A stretch of DNA of 29,532 nucleotides, taken from Desulfobacterales bacterium (lineage in GTDB: Bacteria; Desulfobacterota; Desulfobacteria; Desulfobacterales; RPRI01). The stretch's first letter is position 1, and every line of letters begins with the position of its first letter. Of this stretch, positions 14,622-22,629 are shown one piece after another. Below the pieces are notes generated by a model that worked only from the letters and a program-made list of their open reading frames with translations, ran no database searches and had not been told where the DNA came from. Both the position numbers and the translations under genes were made by a program. The DNA is taken from assembly GCA_020052975.1 (NCBI GenBank), contig JAGVOC010000348.1, forward strand, positions 1 through 29,532, written 5' to 3'.

Positions 14622-14652
14622 ACAAATATTAAACAGGAAACCAGGATTTTAA

Positions 14653-17634
14653 ATGAATAAACAAAACGATCGTAATAATGAAGGTGTCTGTGCAGAAGAT
14701 GTCATATCCGGTTATATTGTCAGGCGTGTTGTACCACTCAAAGAGATAAAATCGTTTTTTTATGAACTCGAGCATTCTGCGACAGGCGCAAGACATGTGC
14801 ATATAAGCAATGACGACAGTGAAAACACATTCGGAGTTGCTTTCAAGACTGTACCTGCCGATTCAACCGGGGTTGCCCACATCCTTGAACATACCGCTTT
14901 GTGCGGATCCAAAAAATTTCCGGTGCGCGATCCTTTCTTTTCAATGATTAAAAGAAGCCTTAATACGTTTATGAATGCTTTTACCGCCTCTGACTGGACT
15001 ATGTATCCTTTTTCTACGCAGAATCAAAAAGATTTTTATAACCTTATGGAGGTTTATCTTGATGCGGCGTTTTATCCGCTTCTTGACGAGCTGAGTTTCA
15101 GGCAGGAGGGGCATCGCCTGGAAATTGAAGAAGACGGAAGCAAGGGCAGCTCAAAGCTCGTGTACAAGGGGATTGTTTATAATGAAATGAAAGGCGCCAT
15201 GTCGTCACCGGAACAGGTTCTGTCCCGTTCAATATTAAATGCCCTGTATCCTCTTACAACATACAGTTTCAATTCCGGAGGAGATCCTGCCGTCATTCCG
15301 GCACTGACATATGATGATCTGAAAAAATTTCACGGCAGGCATTATCATCCCAGCAATGCGTATTTCTATACATATGGAAATCTTCCCTTGCGGGATACTC
15401 TTTCTTTCATTAATGAGAAAGTCCTGAGGAATTTTGAGCGCATCGACCCGGGAACTGATGTGCCTTCCCATCCGAGATGGAACGAATCCCGAAAACGCCG
15501 TTATTTTTATCCTTTGGCTAAAAGCGAAGATCCCCTCAAAAAAAACCAGGTATGCCTTGCGTGGCTGACATCAGACATAACAGACTCGTTTGAGGTCTTG
15601 GTGCTTGTGCTGCTTGAGCATATTCTCCTTGGAAATTCAGCTTCTCCGCTGCGAAAAGCCCTCATAGATTCTGGTCTGGGTTCTTCCCTTTGCGATTCCG
15701 CAGGCTATGATCCGGGAAACAGGGACACGCTGTTTGTCTGCGGTTTAAAGGATCTAAAAGAAGCGGATGCTGAAGAAGTTGAGAAGATAATATTCGGTGT
15801 TCTTTTAGATCTTTCGGAAAAGGGCATAGATAAAGAGCTTATTGAATCTGCTCTTCACCAGATAGAGTTTCACCGCAAGGAGGTGACAAATACGCCATAT
15901 CCTTATGGAATAAAACTTTTGACTTCCTTCGCAGGAAGCTGGCTCCATGGTGGAGATCCGGCAAGGATCCTGGATTTCGATGCGGACCTTCAAAGACTGC
16001 GCATGGAAATGTCTGAAGGGCCGCTTTTTGAAAACAGGATAATAGAGTGCTTTATAAAAAATCCGCACAGGGTCCTTTTAACTCTTGTTCCTGACCAGGA
16101 GATGGAACAAAAGGAGAGCGACAGAGTTGCTCTTGAACTTGAAAATGTGTTCAAGGGTTTGACGGAAGCCGGTATCGGAAAAATAAATAATGATTCGAAA
16201 AATCTTGAAGCGCTGCAGGGAAAAAAAGAAAATCTATCCTGCCTTCCGACGCTGGCGCTTTCTGACATTCCTCCATCTGTGCAGTCGGTGAAGGAGGCAT
16301 CTTCATACGGCGCCGTTCCTGTTTCCTGTTACGAGCAGACCACAGGAGGCATCCTCTATTTCACTGCAGCCGCCGGAACAGGAAATCTGGGTGTTAATCT
16401 GATGCCGCTTGTCCCATTTTTCTGTTTCGCTTTTTCGAAAGCGGGCACATCCTTAAGGGATTATTCGGATATGGCCCGGCGTATTGATGCATATACCGGC
16501 GGCATAAGCCTTTCGCCCAATGCCCGGACCGGCTTCGGGACATCCGGATCGTGTGTCCCCTTTGTTTCATTTAACGGAAAATGCCTTGCAAGGAACACGG
16601 GCATGATGTTTGATATAATAAGCGAACTTGTGTTGAAATATGATTTTTCCGACCTGACCCGTTTAAAGAACCTGCTTCTTGAATACAAGGCCGGGCTTGA
16701 ATCAATGGTAGTCCCGGGCGGCCACAGGCTGGCTCTCTCGCTCGCGTCGAGGAATTTTTCAAATACTTCCGCATTGAGTGAAAAATGGCACGGAATTCAC
16801 CAGCTTCTGTATATTAAGAATTTAACTGAAGATCTTTCCGAAGACAATTTAAGAAGAATTGCACAGGATCTCGCCCTGATAACTTCAGAGATCATGACAA
16901 GAAGTAATATGAAAACAGCCCTTATCGGTGATAATGCCGCGCTCACAGAGGCACTTCCCCATGTTCTTTCCATGCGGGAAGGGCTTGCTGTTGGAAGCCA
17001 TGGCGGGTTTTCATCGGGAAATGTTTCAACTGAGGATGATTTGCCGAGGGAAGGGTGGAGCACTTCGACATCCGTATCTTTCGTAGCATATGTTTTTGAT
17101 GCCGTTAGACTGGAGCATGAAGATGCTCCTCTGCTTGCGGTTATCAGCAAGCTGCTTAAATCGATGTACCTGCACCGTGAGATACGGGAGAAGGGGGGAG
17201 CATACGGCGGGTTTTCAATTTACAATTCAGAGGAAGGCCTGTTCTCATATGCTTCGTACAGGGACCCGCACATAGTAAACACTCTTAAGATTTATGAGGG
17301 AGCTCCGGCTTTCATAAGGCCGGAAAACATCGGGGACGAAGATGTGAAGGAAGCCATTCTCCAGATCTGTTCCGAAACAGACAGGCCGGACCCTCCAGGG
17401 CCTGCTGCAAGAAAAGCGTTTTACAGAAAAATTGTAAATCTTTCGGATGATTTGAGGACACGCTTTAAAAGCGGGGTGCTTTCGGTTACACGCGAAAAAG
17501 TGATAGATGCTGCTGACAAGTATCTAATGGGAAAGAATAACAGGTGTGGAATCGCGGTGATATCGGGCGAAGATAATCTTAAATCGGCGAATGAACAGCT
17601 TGCCGGCTTCCCGCTGAAGCTATTTATAATATGA
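14653..17634 (+). CDS. M16C-family (presequence protease-like) metallopeptidase
   Basis: A 993-residue zinc metallopeptidase of the insulinase superfamily, subfamily M16C, related to mitochondrial PreP and bacterial homologues that degrade unstructured peptides inside a clam-like chamber. The inverted zinc motif HXXEH is HILEH (His76, Glu79, His80), with the distal ligand Glu178 in YNEMKGAMSSPEQ. The M16C context CGSKKFPVRDPFFSM and MNAFTASDWTMYPFST is typical. The C-terminal half holds the degenerate second M16 unit, with REKGGAYGGF serving as the arginine/tyrosine substrate-binding motif. There is no signal peptide, so it is probably cytosolic and turns over peptides. It stands alone; repeat blocks lie on both sides. 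The ATG follows CCAGGATTTTAA. Confidence 0.94.
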   Translation: MNKQNDRNNEGVCAEDVISGYIVRRVVPLKEIKSFFYELEHSATGARHVHISNDDSENTFGVAFKTVPADSTGVAHILEHTALCGSKKFPVRDPFFSMIKRSLNTFMNAFTASDWTMYPFSTQNQKDFYNLMEVYLDAAFYPLLDELSFRQEGHRLEIEEDGSKGSSKLVYKGIVYNEMKGAMSSPEQVLSRSILNALYPLTTYSFNSGGDPAVIPALTYDDLKKFHGRHYHPSNAYFYTYGNLPLRDTLSFINEKVLRNFERIDPGTDVPSHPRWNESRKRRYFYPLAKSEDPLKKNQVCLAWLTSDITDSFEVLVLVLLEHILLGNSASPLRKALIDSGLGSSLCDSAGYDPGNRDTLFVCGLKDLKEADAEEVEKIIFGVLLDLSEKGIDKELIESALHQIEFHRKEVTNTPYPYGIKLLTSFAGSWLHGGDPARILDFDADLQRLRMEMSEGPLFENRIIECFIKNPHRVLLTLVPDQEMEQKESDRVALELENVFKGLTEAGIGKINNDSKNLEALQGKKENLSCLPTLALSDIPPSVQSVKEASSYGAVPVSCYEQTTGGILYFTAAAGTGNLGVNLMPLVPFFCFAFSKAGTSLRDYSDMARRIDAYTGGISLSPNARTGFGTSGSCVPFVSFNGKCLARNTGMMFDIISELVLKYDFSDLTRLKNLLLEYKAGLESMVVPGGHRLALSLASRNFSNTSALSEKWHGIHQLLYIKNLTEDLSEDNLRRIAQDLALITSEIMTRSNMKTALIGDNAALTEALPHVLSMREGLAVGSHGGFSSGNVSTEDDLPREGWSTSTSVSFVAYVFDAVRLEHEDAPLLAVISKLLKSMYLHREIREKGGAYGGFSIYNSEEGLFSYASYRDPHIVNTLKIYEGAPAFIRPENIGDEDVKEAILQICSETDRPDPPGPAARKAFYRKIVNLSDDLRTRFKSGVLSVTREKVIDAADKYLMGKNNRCGIAVISGEDNLKSANEQLAGFPLKLFII

Positions 17635-17659
17635 GGCAGGAATGAATGGTGAAAAGGAA

Positions 17660-17785
17660 TAAGGCTGAAGGCATGAGGCGTGAGCCGAATATAGAATATC
17701 GAATATCGAATATCGGGGAACAGTGGTCAGGGGAAAGAGAAGGTTTTTAACTTGAATCCTTGAATCCTCGACCCCTCGAATCCTT
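17660..17785. repeat. Word-repeat block with GAATATC tandem array
   Basis: Between the convergent peptidase and DUF2520 genes. AAGGCTGAAGGCATGAGGCG (17660-17679) is followed by four tandem 7-base units, GAATATA then GAATATC three times (17687-17714), and later by CTTGAATCCTTGAATCC (17751 on) with CTCGAATCC. The rest of the gap (17786-17829) shows nothing else convincing. Confidence 0.75.
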
Positions 17786-17829
17786 TATTTCCTTCGATGT
17801 GCGATGTCCGGCTCAGGAACCGGAAACCA

Positions 17830-18705
17830 TTATTGACCCTGAAAAAGATCCTCAAGACGCTTCCGGACTGCTTCGCTGATGGATCCTTTCTCCTTGGCAA
17901 TCTCCACAGTATAGAGCCCTAATGTCCTGTAAAGGGAAAGAAATTGGGGAGTTTTAGACCCTATTTCGGACAGGTGCTTTTCAATTGTCTGAATATCGCC
18001 CCTTGCAATTGGCCCTGTCAGCGCATTCTGGATGCCCATTTTCTCTATGTTTGAAATAGTCCCTTCGATCAGGGGTTTTAGTCCTCTTAAGGCATCCTCG
18101 CCGGGTACCCCGGCAAGCTTTATAAGGCTTAAGGAAAGATCAAGGAGTGTTACAAGGTAATTTGATGCAACAACCGCAGAGGCATGGTAAAGCATTTTTG
18201 CTTCGGTTTTTATGGTAACGCAGTGTGAGCCAAGGTCTTCTGTAACATGTTTTGCGGCGTCGATAGCTTCCCTGTCGCCTTCGACAGATGTTACTATGCC
18301 TGAAAACGGATTGAATTCGTATTCAGTCGAGGCAAAGCTTTGCAGGGGATGCATCGATCCGATATTTGCCCCGCAGGTTTTTGCGGACATTAATTCTGTC
18401 GAAGAGAGGGCGCCGCTGCAATGAAGTACAACGGAACCGGATTTGAAGCCGTTCTTTTCCGAGATGCTGTCGCAGGCGCTTTTTATGGCGCCATCCGGTG
18501 TTGAGATGAAAACAATGTCAGCTTTTTTTGCAGCTTCCCATATAACATTGCTGAAACCTGAGGTGCCTATAAGATCGGCTACTCTTTTTGCGGAGGCAAG
18601 ACTTTTGCTGGCAAGTCCGACAGAAACATATCCGCCTTTTGCAAGATATTTCGCAAGGGCTGTGCCAACTCTGCCGCAACCAATTACTGCAAATGAAGGT
18701 TTCAT
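17830..18705 (-). CDS. Rossmann-fold and DUF2520 protein, candidate ketopantoate reductase
   Basis: A 291-residue cytosolic protein with an N-terminal NAD(P)-binding Rossmann domain (FAVIGCGRVGTALAKYL, about 5-21; STPDGAI; LHCSGALSS) and a helical C-terminal DUF2520 domain (GSMHPLQSFA, then YHASAVVASNYLVTL and IEGTISNI). The layout is that of 6-phosphogluconate dehydrogenase-like reductases, such as ketopantoate reductase. It is divergent from panB with 178 bp between, and DUF2520 genes often sit near pantothenate genes. An alternative ketopantoate reductase (PanG) is known from Francisella; I am not certain it is the same family. The proposed reaction is reduction of ketopantoate to pantoate, directly after the PanB step. 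No panE is visible in this window. Function is inferred. Confidence 0.8.
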   Translation of the reverse strand: MKPSFAVIGCGRVGTALAKYLAKGGYVSVGLASKSLASAKRVADLIGTSGFSNVIWEAAKKADIVFISTPDGAIKSACDSISEKNGFKSGSVVLHCSGALSSTELMSAKTCGANIGSMHPLQSFASTEYEFNPFSGIVTSVEGDREAIDAAKHVTEDLGSHCVTIKTEAKMLYHASAVVASNYLVTLLDLSLSLIKLAGVPGEDALRGLKPLIEGTISNIEKMGIQNALTGPIARGDIQTIEKHLSEIGSKTPQFLSLYRTLGLYTVEIAKEKGSISEAVRKRLEDLFQGQ

Positions 18706-18883
18706 GTGCTCGTTCCCTTTTTTGACATTTTCGCATCAAGGTGATATCGCTGAACTCACATAAGTGATATTTACAGTACTTTAATTTGCCGTGCAACAGG
18801 GAAAAAGCCTGAAAATATTTGTGGCGTGAAAAAAACCGAGATTTGGCCGACAGGCTAACGGGAGAAACAAAGGAGACAAGGAA

Positions 18884-19819
18884 ATGGAACAGAAGAAAGT
18901 AACAGCACCGGATATAAAGGAGAGGAAAAAGAGCGGCAGCAAGATAACAATGCTTACCGCCTATGATTATCCTACGGCTCTGCTTGTTGACAGGGCTGGA
19001 ATTGATGTGATTCTCGTGGGGGATTCCCTGGGAATGGTCGTGCTTGGTCACAAGGATACAGTTTCGGTTACCATGGACGAAATGATTCATCATGTGAAAT
19101 CGGTTTCCTCGGCTGTCCAGAGAGCCCTTGTTTTAGGCGACATGCCCTTCGGATCTTATAATGTCTCGGTTGAAAAGGCTGTAGAAAACGCCAACAGGAT
19201 GATGAAAGAAGCAAGGGCAGACGGCATAAAGCTTGAAGGAGGAAAGCAGATGGCGCATGTTGCCGAGGCCATTGTGAATGCAGGTATTCCTGTACAGGGG
19301 CATATCGGTCTTACTCCCCAGACCGCTTCATCCCTCGGGGGCTTCAAGGTGCAGGGGAAAAGCTTTGAGGCAGCCACAGCTCTTATCGAAGATGCCAGGG
19401 CTCTTGAAGATGCCGGTTGTTTCTCGATAGTGCTCGAGGCCATCCCTTCCCCAATTGCAAAGATGGTTACGGAGGCAATATCGATTCCTACCATAGGAAT
19501 AGGCGCAGGTATCGACTGCGACGGCCAGGTTCTTGTAATCCATGATCTCATCGGGCTTTTCGAGAGGTTTACACCCAAGTTTGTCAAGCAGTATGCCAAA
19601 ATCAGCGATGTTATCTTTTCGGCCGTCAGCCAGTATAAGTCCGATGTTGAGAACATGAGATTTCCAGAGGAAAAGCATAGCTTTTCAATGAACCCGAAAG
19701 AGCTTGAAAAACTTAAGTCAAAAAAGAAAATACGCGCGGAAAGAAGGGATGAAGGAACAAGACGTGAGGCAATGGGCGTAAGGTATGAAAAAAATGCTCT
19801 CCGTCGATCGCAAACATAG
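18884..19819 (+). CDS. panB: 3-methyl-2-oxobutanoate hydroxymethyltransferase
   Basis: The first step of pantothenate synthesis: transfers a hydroxymethyl group from methylenetetrahydrofolate to alpha-ketoisovalerate, giving ketopantoate. It is a (beta/alpha)8 barrel and a cytosolic decamer in studied members. Motifs: MLTAYDYPTALLVDRAGID, LVGDSLGMVVLGH (metal-binding Asp about residue 47), GDMPFGSY, KLEGG, PVQGHIGLTPQ with the catalytic region, GFKVQGK, ALEDAGCFSIVLEAIP with the catalytic Glu, and TIGIGAG. The 311 residues exceed the usual 260-280: the last 35 or so (KSKKKIRAERRDEGTRREAM and on) are a basic, low-complexity tail. The DNA there, with GTGAGGCAATGGGCGTAAGG, resembles the intergenic word repeats, so the tail may come from repeat invasion. 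The start has AAAGGAGACAAGGAA. The next gene begins 14 bases on. Confidence 0.95.
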   Translation: MEQKKVTAPDIKERKKSGSKITMLTAYDYPTALLVDRAGIDVILVGDSLGMVVLGHKDTVSVTMDEMIHHVKSVSSAVQRALVLGDMPFGSYNVSVEKAVENANRMMKEARADGIKLEGGKQMAHVAEAIVNAGIPVQGHIGLTPQTASSLGGFKVQGKSFEAATALIEDARALEDAGCFSIVLEAIPSPIAKMVTEAISIPTIGIGAGIDCDGQVLVIHDLIGLFERFTPKFVKQYAKISDVIFSAVSQYKSDVENMRFPEEKHSFSMNPKELEKLKSKKKIRAERRDEGTRREAMGVRYEKNALRRSQT

Positions 19820-19833
19820 CAGAGGAGGCTTAA

Positions 19834-20985
19834 ATGAACATTGATGACATCAGGACTTTGGCGGTTATTGGTGCAGGTGATATGGGGCATGGTATTGCTG
19901 AAGTCGCTCTCATCGCCGGATATAAGGTCTACTTGCGGGATATCAACCATGAATTTGTAAACCGGGGCGTCACCCGCATTCATCAGAGTTTAGAAAAACT
20001 TGTTTCAAAAGGAAAAATTCCGAGAGAACATCATGATAAAATACGAGGGGAACTGCTTGTTCCCTGTGTGGATATCAGGGAAGCGGTTAAGGAAGCGGAC
20101 CTCGTGATTGAAGCAATTCCAGAGATAATGGATTTAAAAAAAGAAACATTTCGTGAAATGGATACAGCGGCGCCCGCCCATACCCTGTTTGCATCCAACA
20201 CTTCGACCATGAAAATCACTGAAATTGCATCGGTTACCGGGAGGCAGAAAAAGGTTCTGGGACTTCATTATTTTAATCCTGCCGTGCTCATGAAACTGGT
20301 GGAAGTTATCAAGGGGGAGCAAACGTCAGAAGAGACCATGCAGATTGGTTACGATTTTGTATTAAAGAATAATAAGGTTCCGGTGCGTGTTCAAAAGGAT
20401 GCGCCCGGTTTTATTGTTAATCGTGTTCAGGCGCCTGCGGGTGTGCTGCTTCACTGCATTTTGGATGAAAAAATTGCCGAACCGGAAGCGGTTGATGCTG
20501 TCATGCGCAAACTTGGGATGCCCATGGGACCATTTGAAACCATGGATTACACCGGTCTTGATATCAATTTTCACGGCAGTAATTATTTTGCCAAAGAAGT
20601 TCATCCGGATTTCGCTTCCGGTAAAACAATAGCGGCAATGGTTAAGGCCGGGAATCTGGGAAAAAAATCGGGCAGGGGATTGTTCGACTGGTCAAAAGGC
20701 CGGCCGATCATCGAATTGTCTAAAGCGACAGACAAGTTTGATCCAATGGACCTTTTAGCCGTGAATGCCAATGAAGCAACCAAAATTGTGGCCATGGGCG
20801 TTTGCTCGCTGGAAGATATTGACACTGCTATCATCAATGCCACAGGTAATCCGTTTGGACTGATTGCCATGATAAAGGGTATAGATCCGGACGAGCTTGC
20901 CGAGAGACTGGAAAGATTGGCAGAGAGATTCAACAAGGAGATTTTCAGGCCGACTGAGATGATTAAGAGCGGGGGATATAAATAA
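19834..20985 (+). CDS. 3-hydroxyacyl-CoA dehydrogenase, NAD-binding
   Basis: A 383-residue stand-alone 3-hydroxyacyl-CoA dehydrogenase that oxidises (S)-3-hydroxyacyl-CoA to 3-ketoacyl-CoA with NAD in beta-oxidation, or acts in the reverse direction in butanoyl-type pathways. It has the NAD-binding loop VIGAGDMGHGIAEV (about 11-24) and a family Asp at the second strand (LRDI). The active site shows FASNTSTM (Ser/Asn), GLHYFNPAVLMKLVEVI with the His-Glu pair, and PGFIVNRV. The C-terminal helical domain has GPFETMDYTGLD and a second repeat from about 300 (LLAVNANEATKIV...NPFGLIAM), the usual two-unit fold. AGAGGAGG lies before the ATG. It follows panB by 14 bases and may share its transcript, though no pathway link is known. 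The substrate chain length cannot be read from the sequence. Confidence 0.92.
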   Translation: MNIDDIRTLAVIGAGDMGHGIAEVALIAGYKVYLRDINHEFVNRGVTRIHQSLEKLVSKGKIPREHHDKIRGELLVPCVDIREAVKEADLVIEAIPEIMDLKKETFREMDTAAPAHTLFASNTSTMKITEIASVTGRQKKVLGLHYFNPAVLMKLVEVIKGEQTSEETMQIGYDFVLKNNKVPVRVQKDAPGFIVNRVQAPAGVLLHCILDEKIAEPEAVDAVMRKLGMPMGPFETMDYTGLDINFHGSNYFAKEVHPDFASGKTIAAMVKAGNLGKKSGRGLFDWSKGRPIIELSKATDKFDPMDLLAVNANEATKIVAMGVCSLEDIDTAIINATGNPFGLIAMIKGIDPDELAERLERLAERFNKEIFRPTEMIKSGGYK

Positions 20986-21052
20986 TGTACCAGTGGGCGT
21001 ATATAATTTCTTTGACTTTATTTGAAGAAATAGATGATAATTAAAATTTGAT

Positions 21053-21184
21053 GGCTTCGTAAAAAGTCATTCTGTCCGCCGCGGCGGATTGCGCCTCATC
21101 TTTTGTCATTGCAGCGTACCAATAAGCACGCTTCATTCCTCAAGATTCGCGCGCCTTGCATAACGAGCTTTTTACTTTACCGCC
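21053..21184. repeat. Terminal-inverted-repeat element, copy A
   Basis: Begins GGCTTCGTAAAAAGTCATT and ends CGAGCTTTTTACTTTACCGCC, so its right terminal repeat is degenerate. The interior (TTGTCATTGCAGCGTACCA, CACGCTTCATTCCTCAAGA, GCGCCTTGCATAACG) is nearly the same as copy C at 26312-26432. Copy A also contains an extra palindromic word at 21073-21091 that is absent from copy C. It occupies most of the gap between the dehydrogenase and hisS. It probably forms a hairpin in RNA. Confidence 0.85.
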
Positions 21185-21223
21185 TAAATTAAATATTTAT
21201 ATCAGGAGCTTAAGCAAACAATA

Positions 21224-22480
21224 ATGATCCAGTTAATCAGAGGTTTTAAAGACATACTCCCGGGCGAGGTTGAACTGTGGCAGAGGATTGAAAAGACTGC
21301 GGCCTCCCTTTTTGAAGATTTCGGTTTCAGGGAGATTCGTGTCCCGATTCTCGAACATACGGAACTCTTTGCAAGGAGTATCGGCAAGGATACCGATATA
21401 GTTGAAAAGGAAATGTATACATTCGAGGACAGGAAGGGTGATCTGGTAACCCTGCGTCCTGAAGCGACTGCGTCAATTGTAAGGGCTTATATCCAGCACA
21501 GACTTTATGCCGTTGATCCTGTTCAGAAATTTTACACAATTGGCCCTATGTTTCGCAGAGAAAGGCCTCAAAAAGGAAGGTACAGGCAGTTTTACCAGAT
21601 CAATGCAGAGGTCCTGGGAGCAGAATCACCTCTTGTTGATGCGCAGCTGATATTTATCCTGGTTGAATTCTTTAAAAGGCTGTCCGTTCCGGATACAAGC
21701 GTTCATTTAAATACCCTCGGGTGCCCCAAGTGCCGTCCGGCTTTTCAGAAAGAGCTTCATAAGTTCCTGTCCAAGGTTAAAACACAGTTTTGTGCGGACT
21801 GTGAAAGAAGAAAAGCGAAAAACCCCTTGAGGGTTCTTGACTGCAAGGTTCTTGCCTGCAGGGAAGCGGTGGCTGATGCTCCTGCCATGATTGACCACCT
21901 TTGTGACGAGTGCAAAGGGCATTTTGAAACAGTGCAAAAGTCCCTTAAAAAGCTTTATATCCCATTTGAAATAGATAAACGCCTTGTAAGAGGACTTGAC
22001 TATTACACAAGGACCACCTTCGAGATACAGACCGGGTTACTGGGCGCCCAGAGCGCAGTTGCAGGAGGAGGGCGCTATGACAGACTGATAGAGGAACTTG
22101 AAGGCCCGGCCCAGCCCGCCATAGGTTTTGCCATAGGATTTGACAGGCTTGCCGAGATCGTTGCCGCAAACAATGTGAGCACCCCGGAAATTGACCTGTT
22201 TATAGCGACCCTCGGTGAACAGGCAAAGACTGCCGCATTTGAATGGTCGTGCGGCATTGCCGTTTCAGGAATAAAGACTGAAATGGATTTTTCAGACAAG
22301 GGTTTAAAGGGGCAGATGAAGAAAGCGGACAGGCTTGGAGCCCGTTATGTTCTGATTCTGGGAGATAAGGAAATTGAGGAAGGAATTGCAGTGTTAAGGA
22401 ACATGGCAACAAAAGCGCAAAGCCCCGTTCCTGTAGAAGGTATTGTTGAAAAACTTAAATTAATATTGACGGCTTCGTAA
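21224..22480 (+). CDS. hisS: Histidyl-tRNA synthetase
   Basis: A class II aminoacyl-tRNA synthetase that charges tRNA-His. Over 418 residues it shows RGFKDILPGE at the N-terminus, TLRPEATASIVRAY, motif 2 GPMFRRERPQKGRYRQFYQ (about 108-126), the histidine-binding RGLDYYTRTTFEI and AGGGRYDRLIE, motif 3 AIGFAIGFDRL, and a C-terminal anticodon-binding domain (EIDLFIATLG onward). A cysteine-rich insert with four CXXC-like pairs (GCPKC, FCADC, DCKVLAC, LCDEC) fits a zinc site, as in many anaerobe HisRS proteins. The final residues, LTAS and the TAA stop, are read from the terminal repeat of a dispersed element, so the repeat has been captured as the gene's end. The ATG follows AGGAGCTTAAGCAAACAATA, a somewhat long spacing. 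Confidence 0.96.
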   Translation: MIQLIRGFKDILPGEVELWQRIEKTAASLFEDFGFREIRVPILEHTELFARSIGKDTDIVEKEMYTFEDRKGDLVTLRPEATASIVRAYIQHRLYAVDPVQKFYTIGPMFRRERPQKGRYRQFYQINAEVLGAESPLVDAQLIFILVEFFKRLSVPDTSVHLNTLGCPKCRPAFQKELHKFLSKVKTQFCADCERRKAKNPLRVLDCKVLACREAVADAPAMIDHLCDECKGHFETVQKSLKKLYIPFEIDKRLVRGLDYYTRTTFEIQTGLLGAQSAVAGGGRYDRLIEELEGPAQPAIGFAIGFDRLAEIVAANNVSTPEIDLFIATLGEQAKTAAFEWSCGIAVSGIKTEMDFSDKGLKGQMKKADRLGARYVLILGDKEIEEGIAVLRNMATKAQSPVPVEGIVEKLKLILTAS

Positions 22481-22595
22481 AAAGTCATTCTCACACAAAG
22501 ATCACGGAGGACACAAAGACAAACCTGAATGTTTTCAATAGGCCTTTCTTCGTGCCTTTGTGCCTTCGTCTGAAAAACTAACTTTTTACGAGTCC
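22470..22595. repeat. Terminal-inverted-repeat element, copy B with different core
   Basis: Left end CGGCTTCGTAAAAAGTCATT overlaps the hisS stop codon, and the right end is ACTTTTTACGAGTCC (22581-22595). The interior differs from copies A and C: it contains CACAAAGATCACGGAGGACA facing CTTCGTGCCTTTGTGCC, a separate inverted repeat. So either a second element inserted in this copy, or the ends are shared by unrelated cores. Confidence 0.75.
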
Positions 22596-22629
22596 AGATT
22601 TGATAAATAATTTGAAAGGAATCATTTAA

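Noticed and set aside
14227..14625. A 132-codon minus-strand frame rich in Ser/Phe/Leu
   Set aside because: It is made from word repeats and the antisense of the winged-helix-like gene.
18722..18750. TTGACA-N17-TATCGC as a panB promoter
   Set aside because: The -35 is perfect but the -10 matches only about half the consensus, and the site is far from panB; not strong enough to list.
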